DNA of 64,000 nucleotides from Arthrinium phaeospermum (GCA_006503535.1 QYRS01000001.1:4960001-5024000); one strand, 5' to 3'; shown: positions 10,366 through 23,300, counted from the first letter of the stretch. Numbers and translations: made by a program. Notes: generated by a model not told the origin, from the letters alone.

Positions 10366-12079
10366 ATGTCGATAATGTTCGAGAGACTGGACTTCCAGGT
10401 AGTGGATGTCGAGAAGCTTTTGGATTCATGGCCACATGTTGCCATTCTCGTCGTTCTTCTTGCGGTGGGTGTTGTCGCCAGTCGGCCGCGGAAATATGGC
10501 GAGTTCGATATCGTGGGCGACAAGAACGACTTGAGAGCTGCCCTGAAGAAGGGGGCTGAACTGGTACGATGAAAAGACTCTACGAGATGCGATACTTGGG
10601 CCGCGCCTTGAACTAACTGGCGATAGTACCCGTCCTCTGGCTTCGCCATTCCCACCTCCCCGCCTCTCGTTATCCTGCCCCCCGCCATGATCGACGAGAT
10701 CAAGTCGCTGCCCGACAGCAAGGTCTCCAACGCCCCCGAGCTGTTCAAGCGCGCCGGCGGGCACTACAGCAAGCTCGGCACCAACACCGCGGCCGCCATC
10801 AAGGCGCTGCGGATCGATCTGCGCCGCCGGACGGACACCATCGCGCATCTGACGGAGGAGGCCCGGTACGCCTTTGACGACGCGCTCGGTTCCTTTTCGG
10901 AGTGGACGCCCCTGGCCGTGTTTCCCCAAATCAACCGCGCCGTGGCCATCGTCAGCGGCCGCGTGTTTCTGGGAAAGCGTCTGTCGAGGCAGGAAGAGTG
11001 GATCTCGCTCAGCTCCGAGTGGGCCGTCCGCGTCTTCGGCATCATGCGCGCCGTCCAACGCTACCCGTCCTGGATCCGGCCCTACGTCACGCCCCTGCTG
11101 CCCGAGACCAAACAGGTGCTGGCTCACCGGGCCAAGGCCAAGAAATTCCTGGAACCGACTTTCCTCAAACACATCGAGGCCAAGGAGAACAACGCCACGG
11201 TCCCGGGCGAGGAGGAATCGCTCGCATCCTGGCTGATGAAGTACATTGCCCCCAGGCACAGCACCGTCGAGGGGCTCACCCGACACCAGTTGAGCATCAC
11301 GTGGGCCTCGATCCACACTTCGACGTATGCCTTGACCCAGGTCCTCTTCGACCTAGCTGCTAGGCCCGAGTACCAAGACATCCTCAGGGAGGAAATCGAT
11401 CAAGTCTTCTCCATGGGCTCCGCAGAAGAGGTCACCCAGGCAGACCTTCCCAAGCTCGCCAAGATGGACAGCTTCATGAAGGAATCCATGAGACTCAATC
11501 CTATCACCATAGGTACTTACTCAAGCACAATCATTCCTTGGGCACTCTGGAGATTGGAAGGGACTAATCATCGAGATGCATAGTTGCACCGCTGCGTATG
11601 GTCACAGGAGAGGCACTTACGTTATCCTCGGGCCAGACCCTGCGGCCGGGGGACTCGTTCGGATTCGACAGCACCTCGATCAACGACTCCACATCGCTTT
11701 ACAGCTCACCTGGCCCCGAGACCTTCGATGGTCTGCGCTTTTACCGCATGCGCCAAAAGGTAGGCGAGGAGCAAAAGCACCAGTTTGGAGCTACGGGGAT
11801 CCAGGAGACTTTCGATTTCGGGCATGGGATCCATGCGTGTCCGGTAAGTCCTCTACCCCTTGATGTCGATACATATTAATGGGTTGAGTCTTTGCTGATT
11901 GAGGATGTGACATCTAGGGCCGTCACTTTGCCACGACCGAGATCAAGATCATGTTGATTCAGATGCTTACCAGCTATGACCTCAAGCTTAAAGATGGGCA
12001 CAAGCGGCCTTCCAACGGCTTGGACGAGATTTGGTGGAACCCCGATCCCGCGGCTGAAGTCCTGATAAAGAGCAGGTAG
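10366..12079 (+). CDS. Cytochrome P450 monooxygenase
   Basis: Four exons, 10366..10563, 10627..11512, 11584..11843 and 11918..12079, give 501 aa. All junctions are GT-AG and keep frame. The N-terminus has a membrane anchor (VAILVVLLAVGVVAS, about residues 25-39). The K-helix ExxR is ESMR. The meander holds FDGLRFYRMRQ. The heme loop is FGHGIHACPGRHFA with the thiolate Cys at 447, split by the last intron directly after CP. Length and motifs are standard for an ER-bound fungal class II P450. The FGHGIHACPGR type is common in the CYP68/CYP503-like assemblage of fungal terpenoid and secondary-metabolism enzymes, but the substrate cannot be told. A carboxylesterase lies downstream on the same strand; no backbone synthase is present, so this is not clearly a metabolite cluster. 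Confidence 0.88.
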
Positions 12080-12090
12080 ATGCAATGGTC

Positions 12091-12156
12091 GCTTCCTCGT
12101 TGCCTCCACGTTGCTTCCACGTTGCCTCCACTTTGCTTCCGCTTTGCTTCCACGTT
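12091..12156 (+). repeat. Minisatellite, six 11-bp units
   Basis: Six contiguous units of GCYTCCACGTT type fill 12091-12156, starting 12 nt after the P450 stop. Units differ by one to three bases. It lies in the presumed 3' UTR of the P450. Confidence 0.85.
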
Positions 12157-12739
12157 TATTGGATGGATGCGGGCTTCGCCAACTATAAGATTTTTCGCAA
12201 TCTGGCATAGTCCCCGAACACAAGAGGCACCCAAAGACATAAACCGAAAAGGGGCGACAATGGCATTGAAAAAACATATACCGAATACCACCTTATTATC
12301 AAACCCATGTCGGCGTCATGTGCGCGATCGTTTAAAAAGACGGCGGTGGTTAGGCAGATGCTTGTGTTAGAATTGATCCACGATGAATGGCATATTTACC
12401 CCGCGGTCAAGCGTTTAACTTCAGGGGTGAAGAGTCATGTGATCAATAACGCTACCGCCGGTTAAACTGGGCTGCAATCTGATCTGATCGACTGATCTGA
12501 GATCAACCGCCAGATCAGGGTGCGTCTTCCGATCTGGGGTATGTGGGCCGAGAGATGGGGCCGGCATATCCCGACGGGATATTCGATTACCCGGCTCAAG
12601 GTAACCCCTCGGCTGTAATGGTGTAGCCGTAATTTCACGAACACAAGATTGCAGGAATTTTCTCCCTTTCTTTCTTTCTCCCTTCAAACCACATTGTATC
12701 TCGTGGAGCAGCTCGACTGTATACAGGAGTGAGGTCACC
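12157..12739. other. Intergenic region upstream of the carboxylesterase
   Basis: About 580 nt. A run of GATCTGATCGACTGATCTGAGATC near 12478-12502 is rich in GATC/TGATC steps but does not form a clean repeat. Pyrimidine-rich leader (TTTCTTTCTTTC) lies just before the start codon. No gene is seen. Confidence 0.4.
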
Positions 12740-14817
12740 ATGAGGGCTCAAACAGCATCGCTTGCCTTGCTTGGAGCCGCCCTCACCTCTGTCGGATGCA
12801 ATGCCCAGTCCGCGTGGGTCACCATCGCCAACGGCACGCTGGTCGGCGTGGAGGATAGGGCAAGCGGCGTCCAGAAGTTCCTGGGGATTCCTTACGCGCA
12901 GCCTCCGGTCGGGGACCTCCGACTCCGGCAGGCGAGACCGCTGGCGACGTCCTTCGGCACGTTGGCGGCCGACGCCTTTGGGTCGTCCTGCTATGGGTCC
13001 AGGTCCCAACCCAATGCCAGCGAGGACTGTCTGACTCTCAATATCTGGAGACCGGCCGGAAAGGAAGCGGTGGCGACTGAGCCTTTGCCGGTACTGGTAT
13101 GGCTGTACGGGGGTGGCTTGACCGCCGGCTACACCGTAAGTGAACCCTTGGTTGTCGCAGTCTACAGAGCTGACCAGTGCCGAAAAGGCCGACCCGCGGT
13201 TCGAAGGGACAAGCTTGGTGCGCATCTCAACGGAGATCCAAAAGCCGGTCATTCTCGTTTCAATCGTAAGTCTTTTTGTTCGTTGCGTTGCGGTAACGCG
13301 CCCCCCTCTAATAAGGAGTCACTAACATCTTTCGCAGAACTACAGACTCGGCCCGCTGGGCTTTCTCAACGGTAATCAGATGGCGGAGCTTGGTCTTCTC
13401 AATATCGGGATGCTCGACCAACGCCTCGCCCTCCATTGGATCCAGGAGAACATTGCGGCGTTCGGGGGTGATCCCGGCAAGGTCACACTGGCCGGCGAGT
13501 CGTAAGCAATTGTCCCCACTGACAATGGATGACACTTACGCGTACACGGCGGTTTCTTGATCGAGATTTCACTAACTTACTAATACCATATCAGTGCGGG
13601 CGCTGTATCCATCTACTCCCACATGATGGCCTACGGCGGCCGCGACGACGGCCTCTTCCGCGGCGCCATCATGGAGAGCGGCGGCGCGTTCCCCCTCGAG
13701 CTCCCCAACGCGACAGCATTCCAGCAGACCTTTGACTCCTTGCTTACGAACACGTTGTGTTCGACCACCTTGGACGCCAATGCTACCGCGGTGGAACAAC
13801 TCGACTGCATTCGCGCACTACCCATCGACGTGTTCCGGGCCAGTGTCGGTTCTAAGACCGGCCAGTCCATCGACGGGGACTTCACGCGCACGTCGATCCA
13901 GTTCGCGCTGCCGGCAGGGAAATACCTCAAGGTGGCGAGTATTGTCGGAAGTAAGTTTGCAGTACCTTTGGTGATTTTCTTCTCTTGATGTCGATGTGCT
14001 GACAAGGATAACGTTTAGCAAACACCGACGAAGGCACCAACTCGGCCCCGAAAGGCATCAACAACACCGAACAGCTTTTCGAGCCTCTGGGTAAGTCAAA
14101 TCCATAACTTTATAGAGCAGATCGGGCCGTAAGTGCCTGTGCAACTAACCCCTGTCAAAACCATCGTAGCCGAAGGCTACTTCCGCCCCCAACGCCTCCC
14201 CAACTCCACCGTCTTGAAGCTGCTGGAACTGTACCCCACCGACCCACGCCTCGGCTGCCCCTACAACACGGGCACCACCCAGCTGACCACGGGCGCCCTC
14301 GACAAGCAGGCCTGCGCCATCTTCGGCGACCTCGTCATGGTCGCGCCGGCCCGGCAGCTTGCAAGTACCCTCGCCGCCGACGGCGTGCCCGTCTACCGGT
14401 ACCGGTTCAACCAGCTGCCGGCGGGCGGGTCGGCGGCGCGCGGCATCTCGACGGGCGTGGAGCAGGCCTACGTCTTCTCCAACTTCGACGCGGGGACGTC
14501 GCCGTCGGCGTGGGACCGGGCGCTGGCGTACGAGGTGACGAGCGCTTGGGTCAGTTTTGCGCATGGCTTGGATCCGAATCCTGGTGGTAGTAAGTTCTCC
14601 TTTTCATATGATGTATAAGAATCTCCCTTACTTTTCGAGTTGCTGACGTAACAAACCCTCCCTTGAAGATTCGACGCTGCCGCGCTGGCCGGAGTACGGA
14701 AAGGAGGCCAACAGTATCGTCTTCAACGGCCAAGGGTCTTGGGTGGAAAGCGACACATACCGCGACGAGGGTATTCAGTACATCATAAAGAGCGTGTTGC
14801 CGGATGGTGCGCTGTGA
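12740..14817 (+). CDS. Secreted type-B carboxylesterase/lipase
   Basis: Seven exons, 12740..13135, 13188..13265, 13338..13501, 13595..13950, 14019..14090, 14170..14589 and 14669..14817, give 544 aa, usual for the family. A signal peptide ends near residue 22 (VGCNAQS). Family landmarks appear in order: [24 protein letters not shown], the oxyanion-type [16 protein letters not shown], and the nucleophile elbow GESAGA with its Ser codon split by intron 3. The acid follows in [10 protein letters not shown] and the catalytic His in FAHGLDPNP. Together these give the alpha/beta-hydrolase Ser-Glu-His triad. The substrate is unknown; fungal members cleave lipids, feruloyl or other esters outside the cell. 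Intron 1 uses an unusual AAAAG acceptor, chosen because it restores the conserved AGxxADPR segment. Confidence 0.88.
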
Positions 14818-14934
14818 TGCTCTCCAATTAGGCTATATATCAGGGGTTTCTCCATCAACTGTGTATGAACACAAGTTTTTGTGTATGGAAATAAGATTTA
14901 GAAACTAGTTGTAATTGTCAAATCGAGGTCTGGT

Positions 14935-16513
14935 TCATAGTAGGTCCGGTTCGGACATCACCAGGCTCCTCTCCACCTCCTCGGCCACATCAATCCACTG
15001 CCGATCCTCAATCTGCGTCCTTACTTCGTCCCAGTCTAGCGGACACAAGGGCAACTCCGACGAGGCCCTCCAGTCGTACGTCTTCGCCGGCAGCTCAGGC
15101 CGGTGCGACTCGACCAACTCACTCCCGCCCCACTCGCCGAGGGTCCCCGGGTCCTCGACCTGGCCGGACCCTGCTGCGAGCCGGGCCTTCAGGTTCTCGT
15201 ACGCGCGCAGCTTCTCCAACGTGCCGTCGGCGCGCACCACGACGAGCCCGTACCGGTTGGGCCCCTCGAAGAACTCGTAGGCGCACGCACCCGAGAAGAT
15301 GCGCGTCATCTCGGGCGAGTAGATGGCCGTCGTCTCGTGGAACTGGCGCGGGGCGCTCTCGCCGCTGGTGGTGCCGTATTCGGAGAAGAACAGGGGCACG
15401 TGGGCGTTCTCGAACGATTGGACCTGAGATGGTTCAGTGGCAGTTCTATTCGGAGGAAGGGTGAGGACTTACCAATCGGTTCCAACCAGAGACCTGCATG
15501 CTTGATCGTCCGACCCACGACCATTCATTCCACTGCCATCCATCCCCAATTAGCAATTGAATCATGTTTCCGAAAAAGAGACAGACCGAGGTGGAAGTGC
15601 AATGAGAGGAAGCTTACCGAAAAGAAATCAACAGCCTCCTCCGGATTCCCACCCGTAAAGTACCGGAACTCATCGTAAAAGATGCTGCTCACCCCATTCG
15701 AGCTGACCCCAACGGGCAGCACGCGCTGCAGGCTGTCGGGGTTGGCGGCGGCGTGGAGGGCCATGTACCGCTTGACGTCGCGGACGAGGGCGCGGAGGAC
15801 GGCCGCCCCCGCCGTGTGGCCCGCGTGCAGCAGCACCTCGTTGGCGGCCACGACGCCCAGGGTGTTGGGGTAGGCGGCCATGCGGTCGACGGTGGCGAAG
15901 TAGTGCTGCAGCAGGTCCGGGTGTAGGAGTCGAAGGGGGCGGCGCGGTTGACGCTCTTGTGTGGGGTGGAGAGCCCCTGGGATCAAATGTGTCAATTGAC
16001 GATACGGAGCTGCGGAAGTTGATTGGCGGGGAATGAGACTGACTGCTATCACGTAGATGCCGGCTTTGGCAAGCATTTCCATGGCCACATCGTGGCTCTT
16101 GGTGTTGTCGATAGAGTCTGCGCATGTCTCTCTCATTAGAAGGTGAGCTCTCATGTTAAGGGTGCGTGAGAGTGTGGGCAAGCCACCAACGTACAAACGA
16201 GCAGTGTATTGATGCCGAGCTCCTGCAGCAACGGGATGCTGCAGCTGAGCACCTCGAGCTGGTCATCGGCAATGGGGTCCGACAACTGCGGCAACCTGGG
16301 CGCCTTGCTCACACTACCGCCATGTTCCCGAGCCGCCGTCGTGGCGCGGATGTAGTTGTTCTGGTAGACGGCCCCTTTTATGATGAACTGTGCGATGCGG
16401 TCAGTTTTACTGGTGGCAAGTCGTATGTATGACATAACGGGGCTACTGACCCTCTCCTCATTGCGCCAGAGGTAGCGGCCTCGAACGGTAATCGGCGTGA
16501 TCTGATCGTGCAT
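14935..16513 (-). pseudogene. GH72 1,3-beta-glucanosyltransferase with a one-base frame break
   Basis: Six exons on the minus strand: 16513..16451, 16387..16195, 16117..16044, 15976..15618, 15532..15473 and 15423..14935. GH72 signatures are ITPITVRGRYLW, FIIKGAVYQ, the acid/base Glu in VVAANEV, and the nucleophile Glu in PLFFSEYG. These enzymes cut and re-join beta-1,3-glucan in the cell wall. Inside exon 4 the frame breaks near 15919-15924. The segment ending FDSYT and the following PDLLQHYF can be joined only if a C-run (ACCCGG) had one more C. Either the gene is inactive or the assembly lost a base. Without the break it would encode about 412 aa, with no C-terminal cysteine-rich domain and no GPI tail. 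No signal peptide precedes MHDQ, which is odd for this family; a missed upstream exon is possible. Confidence 0.78.
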
Positions 16514-17088
16514 CGTCGGGAGATAATTCACCTATTGCATAAATCGACTGCTATGGGTATTTCTGTAATAGTTACGACCAATGTCGTCGAGTTGAGATGA
16601 CCTGAAGCTGCTGTTGAGGTTGAGCTCCGTTGCCTAAACCTGGACACTGCGCCAATGATCGGGGGTTTAGAGGTGGCGTGTCGACGTCATAACTGCCCGG
16701 GACTTTACTAGGTCCAATCAATCAATCAACACTCCAACAGTCCTTCAAACGCAACAGGCGCATCTTGACAGGATAACAGAAGTGACTCCAATAGTATAAG
16801 ACACAACGGATTCTGTGCCAGAGTTCACTGTACATAGACTGTCGTCGACATTCGCATGACATTTGAGGAACCGCCAATTGCAGTTGGAGTATGTGGGCTA
16901 AAACCGTACACAGCGTAATGCTGACAGCAAGAGCGGGAGTAAGTGGACCAGCTCACTCGGTGGCTTGTCAGTTATTACATCCACTATTCGAAAATGGCTG
17001 ACTGCCAGAGTTATTTCGGTGGTAATGGGTGTCACTTGTGATGCTGTTCATTGATGATATAGGTTACTGCTATTGAATCATGTGTGGT
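16514..17088. other. Intergenic region
   Basis: About 570 nt between two minus-strand genes, including the presumed promoter of the GH72 gene. I see no signal-peptide exon or other gene in it. Confidence 0.4.
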
Positions 17089-17961
17089 CTAGGCGATGGT
17101 AATCTGCTTCCTCCCCAGAACGGCCCCGCGTATGGCCGAGACCCGTTCGTTCCACCAGGCCTCCTCGCTGATGCTGACGAACTCGCGATGGCCCCCGTAC
17201 GCCGCGTCGCGAGAAAAGGGCCACTTGGCGACGACCTCCCCGAACTTGTTGGTGGACGCCTTGAGGTACGGCAGGGAGACGATCCAGAGGAACGTGACGC
17301 TGAACAGGATCTTGACCCAGCCCTTGAGCCGCCAGCGGTTGGCGCGCACGTCGTTGTAAACCCTGATCTGGTTGTGCTCTGCGGGCCGCAGGCTGATATC
17401 CACGCTGCCCGCGTAGCCCGTATCGCACGCCAAGGCCTTCATCTTCCGCCGGACGTAACCTATATCAAAGCCCGTCATCTCGCGCCGGAACTTGAATCGC
17501 TTGAGGCGGCTCTGGTCGGCGCAGAAGCGCTGGCACCATTCCGTCAGGGTCGCGGGCTGGCCAATCTTGGCCTTCTTCTTGGGATACTTTGGCCGTCCGT
17601 CGCCGTCGGGCACCTTTTCGCGGGCGACATGGAACCGCAATCGTGCCTACGAGTCGCGATCCTGGTCGCTCGAGTACAGGTGTTTAGTCAAGCTGCTGGA
17701 GATGCTGAAGTCCGTGATGGTCTCCGTATGCGTCTGTGTTGTCGGTACCGTCGTGCCATTGCCACAGTACGCCACGCTGGTGGTCGTATACGTCCTTGTG
17801 TGAGTTCCCTTAATCTCAAGGCGTATCTGTGGAGGTGAGCGACCCCAGTCCCGGATGTGCCGCTCTAGTGTGGCCGGGTCCTCGAGGCGAGAGTCCACGT
17901 AGCAGGGCTGACCGTGTTTCTCGCGAACTGGCAGACACCAGGATCCGCTGTCGCTGGCCAT
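17089..17961 (-). pseudogene. Membrane-anchored fungal protein of unknown function with in-frame TAG
   Basis: The frame opens at ATG 17961 in ACCATGG context (MASDSGSWCLPV) and runs to a stop at 17089, interrupted once by TAG at 17649..17647. Both sides of the stop look coding. The first half has a CxxxxxxxGxPCYVD segment, RDWGRSPPQIRLEIKGTHT and a Thr-rich part. The second half has EWCQRFCADQSRLKRFKFRR and a C-terminal transmembrane helix (KILFSVTFLWIVSLPYL). I recognise the layout as a family common in Sordariomycetes but know no function. A CAG-to-TAG change would explain the stop. An intron across it is unlikely: the only GT/AG pair is about 33 nt apart. The gene is probably inactive, or encodes a 104-residue truncated product. 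Confidence 0.65.
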
Positions 17962-20341
17962 GGTGGGAATCTGGGCGTACGACTGTTGGGTGTGGAGGAT
18001 GGGGAAGCTGCATGTTGTGGTTGGTGGCCCCGAACGCCGAATTGTAACTGTATTACCTGTCACGGCATTCTTCCTTTACTGGGTTTGTCGCACCCAAGAA
18101 TTAAGCTGTCAGCTGTCAATGAGGGGAAGGCGCAACGTCGCAAGCCCCCTGGCTGGCGCTACCGGCCAGCCGGAACGCCTCATCGCATCAGCACAACGTT
18201 ATTTCTCCCATGTCAGCGATTGCTCATCCGAACATGATGATGGGATCCGTGCGTCGCATCGACGGATTGCCTGTTCATCAGATATCAGGTGCCAGGATTC
18301 ATCCTCAAGGCCATCATCACTGGCGCTTTTTTACGAGTATGTGATCGGACGTTCATCTGGAAAAGCGAGGAATGCAGGATCAGAGGAGCAAGAGGGGTCA
18401 GTGGCAGTCCTCGCTCCTCTGTCTGCCTGTTGTCTACAGCGATCTGTCCCTCCGTCTCTGTTCCTTTGCGTCTCCACGAATTGTATCCGAGTGCCCAGGA
18501 ATAAAAGTAGACCCCCGGCGACTTCTAGGTAATCAATCGAACATTGAAAGGCTCCTAATGTTCGGCCGCAGTGGGACAGTGGCTTGACGGGTTGACGGGT
18601 TGTTGATTGCCCCGACGGCCGACTTTTCTCAATCTTGCTGCTTTGTAAGAGCGGGTTCGACAGCGGGCACTTATCTCTTTTTTTCGCCCCTTGTCCTGTC
18701 ATGTCGGTGGGGGCAGCTCGGACTGACTTGACTCCAGCGCACTTTAGCAGTCCCCATCCGGCTAGCGCCTGGAGCTGAAGGAGAGCCTGGAAGCCTTGCG
18801 CTGACTTGCTGGCACGCTGAGTCGGATGCTGATGAGAATGCTGAGAACGCTGAGAAGGCCCACTCCTACACGACCATTTCCCATCCCGTTCCTACGCAAT
18901 CCTCGTGCAGTGCATTTCTGACTGATCGGCCGTACCGAATGCCCGGGATGATGTCACTTTTCCCTTCTCTTTATGTCTGTATTGGCAGAGATTTCTTTTC
19001 CAACCCGTCTTGCACCCATCAGAGCCTCTGCTCGTGTGCTCTCAATTCCGAGCAAAAGCAATCAAGTGATTTCTGCAATGAAGTCATATATATCCCATGT
19101 TAAGGTGTCTTCTCAACCCCGGCCAATTTGAAACTCCAGGGACGGAGTTAAGGTGCACGCAGCGGCCGATCAGCAAGTCGGCTCCGTATGCGTATCTACA
19201 TGTAGGACTTCTGCCTGCCCAGCCTCTAGGTGGAGGGAGGGGGACCAGTAGGGGACGCTTACTGCATGTGCTGTCCCCGAGTTCCATCTTTGGTGAGTCG
19301 CACAGCAGGCTGATTCATACCGAGCGCATGTTTCAGACGGCGCCGAACCTCCCACTGAGAGGAGAAAATAGAAAAAGGGTCGCAGAGACGGACAATTCCA
19401 AGAACCCGACGTGTAAAACCCAGTGTTTAGTGCTGACTATCAACGCCTGTCCCGTCTCGGCGAGAATGAATCATTAGCCCTCGGGCACATATTGCGCAGC
19501 TTTTTTTCTCGCTTTCGCAGCGCTTCCCACCACCGCTAGCGCGCCCAGACGCAGTGCTGATGCAGTGTGCTACACACACCCAGGCCTCCGGGCCTGTCCC
19601 GGACTTGTGCCTAGCCGCACATGCTGGGTGGGACCGCTAGAAGTTCTAGGACCTCTAAGCTACTGCTCTAAGAACGATAGAGCCGCTTGCTAATCCCACA
19701 CAGCAGATTGCAGCCCAGGCCCGGACTTGGGAGGTGTCCAGTAGCAGTCCTAAAGCCGGCCCTACCAGTACGAAATATGGGCACTTGGCAGCGTGCCGGC
19801 GCTGTTTATGTAGCAGTAAGCCCAGGCGGGCGTCTCGGTCTCCCGTCAGATAAGATCTGTGGAACCACACCAACGGAGAGTTGCTGTGCATACGAGTCCG
19901 ACCCGAGCCCACATGGCATTTGGCCCATGGTCAACAGCCCGTCCGTCACCTCCAGACAGCATGTTAAATAAAAGTCAATCTGCTCCCCCGGGGGAAACTC
20001 AGATGCTAGCCTGGAGGAAGAAACCCTTTTTTTCTAACTCTTCTATACCTTTTTTAATCTTATACCCTGTCGGACAGACCTTGACAAGGGGTCCTTTCAC
20101 CAGACATACTTCACCTTGTCTGATACCCCTTTGTCACAGAGTTCGGTCAGGATTCCTTCCATTACCTAAACGCCTGGCAAACGCCGAATTTAGATACCTC
20201 GCTGCCCCGAAGCAGTCAACACCCGAAACATCCACAGGAACTCCGTCGTCGTCGTCTTCTTCCAGGAGCATTGCGAGTCAACCAAGTTGCCACCAACCAC
20301 CACTTCGAGGCCACAGGCATTGCGCCTAGCCGGTCGTCAAG
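17962..20341. other. Long intergenic region upstream of the ABC transporter
   Basis: About 2.4 kb. The right part (from about 20000) is pyrimidine-rich leader leading to the transporter ATG. Several CT-rich and GC-rich patches occur, but I find no gene, tRNA or clear repeat. A large regulatory region fits a drug-inducible transporter; that is inference. Confidence 0.45.
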
Positions 20342-23300
20342 ATGCCTGAAGACGGGAGTCAACATGAGCTCCGCCCGATCCAGGGCGGATCGGAAACCTG
20401 GTATGCCAGCACGACAGACTTTGGCGGCGAAAGCGACCAAGTCTCGGTCACATCCGCACCCCAGATCTCGTACCTGGTCGACGAGAATGAGCGCAGGGAG
20501 CTGGGCCGCGTGGCCAGCCGCATGTCGCGCGCCTCCACGCCGGGCGCCCTCATGCACCTGCAGGGGTTCAACACCATGGCCGACAGCGACCCGGCCCTGA
20601 ACCCCGAGAAGAGCGAGTTCGACGTCGGCAAGTGGCTCAAGATCGTCGCCCGCAAGTTCGAGATTGCAGGATTCGGACCCAAGCACACAGGGGTTCGCTT
20701 CAAGAACCTTGACGTTCTGGGCTCGGGCGAGGCCATCCAGGTTCAGGGCACCGTTTCCGATATTGCTATTGGCCCCTTCCGCGAGGCCAAGAATCTCGTC
20801 ACGCACCGCGGGGGCTCGTCGCAGAAGAAGATCCTGCGCAACTTCAACGGCCTGCTCGAGAACCATGAGCTCCTCATCGTGCTGGGCCGGCCCGGGTCCG
20901 GGTGCAGCACCCTGCTCAAGACCCTCTGCGGCGAGCTGCATGGCCTCAAGCTGGGCGGCAAGAGCAAGATCGACTACTCGGGCGTTTCGCAGACGCAGAT
21001 GCTCAAGGAGTTCAAGGGCGAGCTCCAATACAACCAAGAAGTCGACAAGCATTTCCCGCACCTGACGGTGGGACAGACACTCCGCTTCGCCGCGGCGTCG
21101 CGGGCGCCCGCCAACATCTCGGAGATCACGGGCTTGTCGCGAGAGGACTCCATCAAGTTCATTGCGCAAGTGGTCATGGCTATGTGTGGCCTGAGTCACA
21201 CCGTCAACACAAGAGTCGGTAACGACTTCATCAGAGGTGTCTCTGGTGGAGAGAGGAAGCGTGTCAGTATAGCTGAGATGATGGTAGCATCATCATCGCT
21301 TGGCGCGTGGGACAACAGCACCCGAGGTCTGGACTCGGCTACCGCTCTGAAGTTCGTGCAAGCTCTGCGATTGAGCTCCGACTTGATGGGTGCAGCCAAC
21401 GCCGTCGCTATTTACCAGGCCAGTCAGTCCATCTACGAGCTCTTCGACAAGGCGACCGTCCTGTACGAGGGCCACCAGATCTACTTCGGCCCCGCGAACC
21501 AGGCCAAGGCCTTCTTCGAGAGGCAAGGTTGGTGGTGCGACCCGCGACAGACTACTGGTGACTTCCTCACCTCGGTGACTAACCCATCGGAGCGCAAGCC
21601 TCGCAAGGGCATGGAGAACCGGGTGCCCCGCACTCCCGCCGACTTTGAGAAATACTGGCTCGAGTCGGACGAGTACAAGCACTTGGAGACAGACATCGCC
21701 CGTCATGAGCTCCGAAGCCGACACGGTCCGGATGGTAACATCACTGTCAAGCTTCTTCGGGATGAGAAGCACCAGAGCCAGGCCAAATACGTCCGCAAGG
21801 CGTCACCCTACCTGGTCAACGTGATGACCCAGATCCGGCTGACGACCATCCGCGCCTACCAGCGCATGTGGAATGACATGACCGCCACCGCCTCCGGGCC
21901 CATCATGAACATGGTCATTGCCCTCATCATTGGTTCCATCTACTACGGCTCCCCCGACAACAGCGACAACCTCAGCGCCAAGGGCGCCGTCATCTTCACC
22001 GGTATCCTGCTCAGCGCCCTTAGCTCCATCAACGAGATCAACACCCTGTATTCGCAACGGCCCATTGTCGAGAAGCACGCCTCCTACACCTTCTACCACC
22101 CGTTCGCCGAGGCCATCTCGGGTATCTTCGCCGACATACCGCTGAAGCTCGTCACCATCACCCTCTTCGACATCGTCTTGTACTTCTTCTCCGGACTGCG
22201 GTACGAGGCCGGCCCCTTCTTCATCTTCCTCCTGTTCACCTTCTTCTCGTCCCTCGCTATGAGCACCGTGTTCCGCAGTATGGCCGCCGTCACCAAAACC
22301 GTGTCGCAAGCCATGAGTTTGGCCGGTGTGCTCGTGCTGGCCCTGGTCATCTACACTGGATACGTCATCGCCGTGCCGCAGATGCACCCCTGGTTCTCGT
22401 GGATCCGGTACATCAACCCCATCTTCTACGGTTTCGAAGCCCTGATCGCCAATGAGTTCCACGGCCGCAACATCCCTTGCTCCACCACCATCCCCGCCGG
22501 TCCCGGGTACAGTCCGCCCGTCGGCAACTCGTGGATCTGCTCTGTGGTCGGCGCCGAGCCCGGTCAAGACTTTGTCAGTGGTGACGCCTACATTGCGACC
22601 AACTACAACTACTACCACTCCCACCTCTGGCGCAACTTCGGCATCCTGGTTGCTTTCTGGCTGGCCTTCCTGGTCATGTATGCCGTCGCGACCGAAATCA
22701 ACTCTGCGACTGACAGCTCTGCGGAGACCCTCGTCTTCCAGCGCGGCCACATCCCCTCTTACCTCCTGAAGGAGGATGATGAAGAGTCCGGAGACTCCAA
22801 GATGGCGGCCAAGCGCCAAGTCACGAACGAGCAGCCCCAGGACGGATCCGAAGTCAAGGAGCTGGAACCCCAGCGGGACATCTTCACCTGGAAGGACGTC
22901 ACCTACACCGTCAAGGTCAAGAATGAAGACCGCCAGTTGTTGGACCACGTCAACGGATGGGTCAAGCCTGGTACCCTGACTGCCCTCATGGGTGTCTCCG
23001 GAGCCGGTAAGACGACTCTGCTCGATGTCCTGGCCAAGCGAACTACCATGGGTATCATCACTGGTGACATGCTCGTCAACGGCAAGCCCCTGGATGCCAG
23101 TTTCCAGCGAAAGACCGGATACGTCCAGCAACAAGGTAAGCAGGACCTCCAACATAACTGCCTATGGAAACATCATTAGCTAACACCAACTCAACAGATC
23201 TGCACCTGGAAACCGCCACTGTCCGAGAAAGTTTGCGCTTCAGCGCTACCCTGCGTCAGCCGCAGAGCGTGAGCCAGGCTGAGAAGTTCGCCTACGTCGA

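Noticed and set aside
10366..14817. P450 plus carboxylesterase as a secondary-metabolite cluster
   Set aside because: No polyketide synthase, NRPS, terpene synthase or cluster regulator is present in the window.
17640..17680. Intron spanning the TAG in the membrane-protein gene
   Set aside because: The only GT...TAG pair would give an intron of about 33 nt without a branch site; a nonsense change is simpler.
21803..23155. A 450-residue open frame on the minus strand
   Set aside because: It is antisense to the ABC transporter exon and reflects its GC-rich codon bias. No domain and no start context.
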